From NCBI GenBank assembly GCA_004295085.1, contig SHNF01000018.1:310001-374000 (forward strand): 64,000 nt of DNA. Reading direction: 5' to 3'. The stretch's first letter is position 1. Every line of letters starts with the position of its first letter. A program made the translations under genes and the position numbers. The stretch is from Planctomycetota bacterium (GTDB lineage Bacteria; Planctomycetota; UBA1135). This document shows, piece after piece, positions 60,062-64,000 of this stretch. Below the pieces are notes generated by a model. The model had not been told where the DNA came from. It did no database searches and saw only the letters and a list, made by a program, of their open reading frames with translations.

Positions 60062-62500
60062 ATGCGCGCTCGCTCCAGCTTTCTGGCGCCTGGACTGGCC
60101 GTGGTGGCGGTCGTGCTGGGCTGGCTGGCGTTCAGCGGACGCGAGGAGCGCCGCAGCGACGCGCGCCAGGAGACCGACGACGGGAGCGCCCAGCCGCCGG
60201 TCGGCGCCTTGCTCGCGGAGACGGTGCGCCGCGACCTGCCGCAGCCGCTGACGGTGGAGCCGCCGGTTTCGCCCGCCCCGCCGGCCGCCGCCGCCGCGGG
60301 AACGTCCCAGGTGGTCTTGCACGGCTTCGTGCTCAACGAGGAGCACAAGGGCATTGCCGGCGCCCTGGTCCTGGAGGCCGAGAGCGCGGCGACCGCGACC
60401 ACGGACGCGGGCGGCAGTTTCACCCTCGACGTGCGCTTCGATCTCAAGCGGCCCTGGCTGAACGTGTACGCCTGGGCCGAGGGCTGGTCCATCGGCTTCC
60501 AGTCGGTCCGCCTTCCGGACGTGCCGCGCCTGGTGCTGCGCCCGGAGGCGCCGCTCACCGTCGTGGTCGCGGATCGGCGCACGAAGCTGCCCGTAGCCGG
60601 CGCGCGCGCGCGGATCCTGGTCAGCCGCGAATGGCGGTTCGAGGGCGAGGTGTACCGCGCGCGCTTCGCGGACCTGCCCGTCCCGATCGCGCTTTCGAAC
60701 ACGCTCGGCGAATTGATCGTGCCGGGCCGCGGCGAGAACTGCCAGCTGGAAGTGCGCGCGGACGGATATCAACCGCGCGCCGTCTCGCTGGGCCCGCGCC
60801 TCAAGCGCGTCGAGCTGACCTCGGAGCAGAGCTTCCTGGTGCGGCTGGTGCGCGCCGACGGCACGCCCTTGGCCGGGGCCGTGGTGGCGTTTCCGAACAG
60901 CGCGACCGCGGTGACCTCCGACGCCGGTGGCTGGGTGCAGGTGCCGGCCGAGACGCTGGGGCGGATCTGGGCGCTGCAGGTGCGCGAGGGCGAGCGCGCC
61001 TGGCTGCACCTGTCCGAGCCGAACCAGGTCGATGCCGCGGCGCCACCCAACATCGTCGTGGACCATTTCCCGCGCCTGGGACGGGTCCTGCTGCCGGAAG
61101 CGACCGACGGCGCCGCGTTCGAGGTTGCGACCGCGGCCGGCCGGGCCAGCGGCTGGTCGGACGGGCTGATTCCGGATCCCGCGCGCGAACCGGACGCGCT
61201 CGCCTGGCACACGCTGCAGAGCGACGGCAGCTTCGCCCTGGCCGGCGGATGGCAGTCCACCACGACCAGCGTGGTGGTACGGGACCGGGCCAGCGGCATC
61301 GTGCTGGCGCGCCAGCGCCTGGAGGGAAACGGTCCTTACGAGGTGCCCCTGCGCTGGCGCCATCCGCTGCGCCTGACCGTGCTCGCGCATCCGCCGGAGC
61401 TGCTGGACGGGGCGCAGATCCTCCTGCGCGAAGGCTGGACGGACAAGCCGTCGGTGCCGTCGTCGGCCCTGGCCGGCGGCGTCGCGGAGCTGGAGGTGGC
61501 GAAAGGCAGCTACCGCGTGCAGCTGCTGCCCGCGGGCCGGCCGGCGCCGATCGCCCTGGGAGAGCTGGAGATGCCGGAAGGCCCGTTCGAGGCGGTGTTC
61601 GACCTGGGCGCGGTGCGCACGATCTCCGGCACGGTGACCGCCGGCGGCGAACCGGTTTTTCCCAGCCAATTGCACTTCTGGGCGGCCGCCGGCTGGTCCG
61701 CAGACGCCCGTGCGGACGAGCTGGGGCGCTGGAGCATCGACTGGGCACCGCAGTCCGGCGTCAGCTTCAGCCTGACGCCGGAGGATGCGTGGCTGGGAGA
61801 GCCGAGCAACGTGCGCCACGAGATCCCTGACCAGGCGCGCGCGTTCGACCTCGATCTCGCGGTGGCCACGCTCGAGCTGAGCCTGGATCCGGCCTGGCCC
61901 GTGGAAGCCGGCAGGCTGTCGGCGCGGCGCGAGCCGCTGCCGGAGCAAGGCCGCACCCGCTTCCGCGAGGGACCGCGCGGCGCAGCGCGCCTGCCCGCGC
62001 TGGGCCAGGGCGTCGCGCGCCTGCGCGCCACGCCTTGTGCCCTGGAGTTCTCGACCAGCGAGCCGTTCACGGTGCTGGAGACCAGGCGCGTGGAGCTGCG
62101 CGCGGGCGAGGTGCGCCACCTCCAGATCCGCGGCGCCACGGCCGGCAGCCTGCAGGTGCGCTGCCGCGGCGAAACCGGCTTCTACCTGGCGCGCGAGCTG
62201 CGCCTGGAGCCGGTTGGCGCGCCGGCGCCGGGCGCCGGATGGTCCCTGGACCCGACGCCCGACCATGCGCGCGAGCGGCGCGCCCCCGGCTCGCTGCGGC
62301 CGGGATACTTCGTGCTGCCCGGAACCTGGCGCGTGCGCATCGGCGCGCCGATCCGCTGGGAGCACGACGGCTCACGCCACCTGGTCGACAGCGGGAGCTG
62401 GGAGCTGACCGTGCCCGTGGAGCGGCGCCGCGTCACGGTGGTGTGGCTGAACAAGAACGACGACGGCTCGTATTCCGTCGAGCACGACCTCCTGGACTAG
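60062..62500 (+). CDS. Large exported multi-domain beta-sandwich protein
   Basis: 812 residues. An N-terminal signal anchor (SFLAPGLAVVAVVLGWLAF) and Pro-rich linker precede at least three Ig/CarboxypepD_reg-like units: VLHGFVLNEEHKGIAGALVL, TTDAGGSFTLDV; LVRADGTPLAGAVVAFPNS, VTSDAGGWVQVP; and RTISGTVTAGGEPVFPSQLH. Each starts with a G-x-V strand and contains a T-D-A-G-G turn. The rest is beta-rich with no catalytic motif. It probably sits in the cell envelope. It resembles the 58075 protein in plan, not in detailed sequence. Confidence 0.72.
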   Translation: MRARSSFLAPGLAVVAVVLGWLAFSGREERRSDARQETDDGSAQPPVGALLAETVRRDLPQPLTVEPPVSPAPPAAAAAGTSQVVLHGFVLNEEHKGIAGALVLEAESAATATTDAGGSFTLDVRFDLKRPWLNVYAWAEGWSIGFQSVRLPDVPRLVLRPEAPLTVVVADRRTKLPVAGARARILVSREWRFEGEVYRARFADLPVPIALSNTLGELIVPGRGENCQLEVRADGYQPRAVSLGPRLKRVELTSEQSFLVRLVRADGTPLAGAVVAFPNSATAVTSDAGGWVQVPAETLGRIWALQVREGERAWLHLSEPNQVDAAAPPNIVVDHFPRLGRVLLPEATDGAAFEVATAAGRASGWSDGLIPDPAREPDALAWHTLQSDGSFALAGGWQSTTTSVVVRDRASGIVLARQRLEGNGPYEVPLRWRHPLRLTVLAHPPELLDGAQILLREGWTDKPSVPSSALAGGVAELEVAKGSYRVQLLPAGRPAPIALGELEMPEGPFEAVFDLGAVRTISGTVTAGGEPVFPSQLHFWAAAGWSADARADELGRWSIDWAPQSGVSFSLTPEDAWLGEPSNVRHEIPDQARAFDLDLAVATLELSLDPAWPVEAGRLSARREPLPEQGRTRFREGPRGAARLPALGQGVARLRATPCALEFSTSEPFTVLETRRVELRAGEVRHLQIRGATAGSLQVRCRGETGFYLARELRLEPVGAPAPGAGWSLDPTPDHARERRAPGSLRPGYFVLPGTWRVRIGAPIRWEHDGSRHLVDSGSWELTVPVERRRVTVVWLNKNDDGSYSVEHDLLD

Positions 62501-62548
62501 GACGCGGCGCCGCGCCGCGCAGCCTCCGGGAGGTAGACTCTCCCCCCC

Positions 62549-64000
62549 ATGGCCCGGCCGACGCCCAAGGTGTCCTTCATGGACAAGCTGGTTTCCCTGT
62601 GCAAGCGCCGGGGTTTCGTGTTCCCGGCGTCCGAGATCTACGGCGGGCAGGGCTCGACCTACGACTGGGGGCCGCTGGGCGTGGAGCTGAAGCGCCGGGT
62701 CAAGGAGGCCTGGTGGGAGAGCATGGTCTATGCCCGCCGCGACGTGGTGGGCCTGGACTCGGCCATCATCCAGTCGCCGGAGGTATGGAAGGCCTCCGGG
62801 CACGTCGGCGGCTTCAGCGATCCGCTCATCGACAACAAGACCAGCAAGCAACGCTACCGTGCCGACCACCTGATCGAGGGGCACGCCCGGGCCCTGGCGG
62901 AAGCGGGAAGGAGCGCGGAGGCCGAAGCCCTGCTGGCCCGGCTGCACACCGCGCACGGGGACAACGGGGCGCTGCACCGGCTGATCGTGGAAACGGGGAT
63001 CAAGGATCCTCAGAGCGGCACCACGGACTGGACGGAGGTGCGCCAGTTCAACCTGATGTTCAAGACCTACGTGGGACCGGTGGAGGACAGCGCCAACGTG
63101 GCGTACCTGCGCCCGGAGACTGCCCAGGGCATCTTCATCAACTTCAACAACGTGCTCAACTCCATGCGCCCCAAGCTCCCGTTCGGAGTGGCGCAGATCG
63201 GCAAGTCCTTCCGCAACGAGATCACGCCGGGCAATTTCGTGTTCCGGACGCGCGAGTTCGAGCAGATGGAGATGGAGTACTTCTGTGAGCCGGAGACGGC
63301 GCCGCACTGGTACGAGTACTGGCGCACAGAGCGGTTCCAGTGGTACCTGCGGCTCGGCATCGATCCGCACAAGCTGCGCCTGCGCGAGCACGAACGGGAC
63401 GAGCTGGCGCACTACGCCGCGGGCTGCTCCGACGTCGAATACCTGTTCCCGTTCGGCTGGAGCGAGCTGGAGGGCATCGCCAACCGAACCGACTACGACC
63501 TGAAGCGCCACAGCGAGGCCGCGGGCACGCCGCTGGCCTGGTTCGACCAGGAGAACAAGCGCCACGTCGTCCCGTACGTCATCGAGCCGGCGGCCGGCTG
63601 CGACCGCACGGCGATGACGTTCCTTGCCGACGCCTACGACGAGGAGCCGGACGGGGAGGAGACGCGGGTCGTGCTGCGCTTCCATCCACGCATTGCGCCG
63701 GTGACCGTGGCCGTGTTTCCGCTGGTGAAGAAGGAGGGCATGCCGGAGAAGGCCGAGGAGATCGAGCAGATGCTGCGCCCGCGCTTCCGCACCGCCCTGG
63801 AAGTGAACCAGAGCATCGGCAGGCGCTACCGGCGCCAGGACGAGATCGGGACGCCGTACTGCGTCACCGTGGACGGCCAGACCATGCAGGACGGCACGGT
63901 GACCTTGCGCGACCGCGACTCGATGACCCAGGAGCGCGTGGCCTGGAGCGAGCTGCCGCAGGTCCTGGAGCGCAGGATCGCCGCCTGGAAACGGCCGGAG
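62549..64000 (+). CDS. glyQS: Glycine--tRNA ligase (homodimeric type), 3' end beyond window
   Basis: 484 codons seen, no stop before the window ends; homodimeric GlyRS is about this length, so little is missing. Class II motifs: N-terminal VSLCKRRGFVFPASEIYGG, the family insert beginning GSTYDWGPLGVELKRRVKEA, motif 2 IGKSFRNEITPGNFVFRTRE, FEQMEMEYFCEP and motif 3 VIEPAAGCDRTAMTF. The C-terminal anticodon-binding domain begins VTVAVFPLVKKEG. It charges tRNA-Gly, of which one gene is at 51057. Bacterial single-chain (alpha2) GlyRS differs from the alpha2-beta2 GlyQ/GlyS type. Confidence 0.95.
   Translation, partial: MARPTPKVSFMDKLVSLCKRRGFVFPASEIYGGQGSTYDWGPLGVELKRRVKEAWWESMVYARRDVVGLDSAIIQSPEVWKASGHVGGFSDPLIDNKTSKQRYRADHLIEGHARALAEAGRSAEAEALLARLHTAHGDNGALHRLIVETGIKDPQSGTTDWTEVRQFNLMFKTYVGPVEDSANVAYLRPETAQGIFINFNNVLNSMRPKLPFGVAQIGKSFRNEITPGNFVFRTREFEQMEMEYFCEPETAPHWYEYWRTERFQWYLRLGIDPHKLRLREHERDELAHYAAGCSDVEYLFPFGWSELEGIANRTDYDLKRHSEAAGTPLAWFDQENKRHVVPYVIEPAAGCDRTAMTFLADAYDEEPDGEETRVVLRFHPRIAPVTVAVFPLVKKEGMPEKAEEIEQMLRPRFRTALEVNQSIGRRYRRQDEIGTPYCVTVDGQTMQDGTVTLRDRDSMTQERVAWSELPQVLERRIAAWKRPE

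Noticed and set aside
59279..62365. A 1028-codon minus-strand frame opposite the exported protein at 60062
   Set aside because: Low-complexity Arg/Gln/His translation, no start signal, and the plus-strand gene has signal anchor and repeated domains.
62501..62548. GC-rich palindromic bases after the 812-residue protein as a terminator
   Set aside because: The stem is short and overlapping alternatives exist; there is no U-run and glyQS begins at once.

Overview
The window is very GC-rich chromosomal DNA from a free-living bacterium. Genes are densely packed, often with a 4-base stop/start overlap (ATGA, GTGA or TTGA), and GTG/TTG starts are common. Several features point to a Planctomycetota-like lineage: many secreted proteins and lipoproteins of unknown function, two FG-GAP beta-propeller proteins, a McsA-ClpC pair and the non-mevalonate isoprenoid genes ispD/ispF. 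This assignment is an inference; there is no rRNA or other phylogenetic marker I can compute on. No gene-free stretch exceeds 300 bp. The longest gaps are 31265-31538, 55254-55488, 57150-57361, 18753-18956 and 30258-30409.

Layout. Positions 1-5352 hold a membrane-protein tail, a phosphatase/sulfatase-like lipoprotein, dprA and three poorly known genes. 5382-10325 carry clpC, mcsA, murD and two tRNA-Ser genes, all on the minus strand. 10345-17177 are housekeeping genes: a DUF151 nuclease, an O6-methylguanine methyltransferase, a HupE-like membrane protein, cysE, then the coupled set hpt, rluA-like, truD and mtnP. 17187-29344 is a catabolic and secreted block: an FG-GAP protein, a Tat-exported asparaginase, hyuA, a decayed membrane-protein gene, a GH29 fucosidase that separates hyuA from hyuB, a DPP-IV-type peptidase and a second FG-GAP protein. 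29481-42566 holds an NYN-domain protein, an exonuclease/WYL fusion, envelope proteins with two peptidyl-prolyl-isomerase-like genes, an MsbA-like exporter and a large secreted beta-propeller. 42563-51131 holds ispF/ispD, then a coupled run of ruvC, a helix-hairpin-helix gene, nadC, an anti-sigma-type ATPase, a VanZ-like gene and purB, then a Cys-rich secreted protein, a TIM-barrel gene, a DHH phosphoesterase and tRNA-Gly. 51180-58036 has ferredoxin, plsY, gpsA and an M3 oligopeptidase gene. 58075-64000 has two large exported proteins around a small phosphatase, then glycyl-tRNA synthetase.

The stand-out is a 3.1-kb IS1595-type element (54233-57351) that cuts the M3 peptidase gene into two pieces. 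It has 21-bp imperfect inverted repeats and a flanking duplication of 8-10 bp. Besides its transposase it carries a passenger operon on the opposite strand: a small unknown protein, an XRE-ImmA/IrrE metalloprotease regulator overlapping it by 4 bp, a long-variable-arm (class II) tRNA with anticodon UGC, a 65-residue basic protein with a strong ribosome binding site, and a terminator. The tRNA body looks leucine-like but its anticodon reads alanine codons, and it lacks the encoded CCA that the other three tRNAs here all have. A mobile cassette pairing a candidate mistranslating or decoy tRNA with an ImmA-type regulator is the most novel system in the window.
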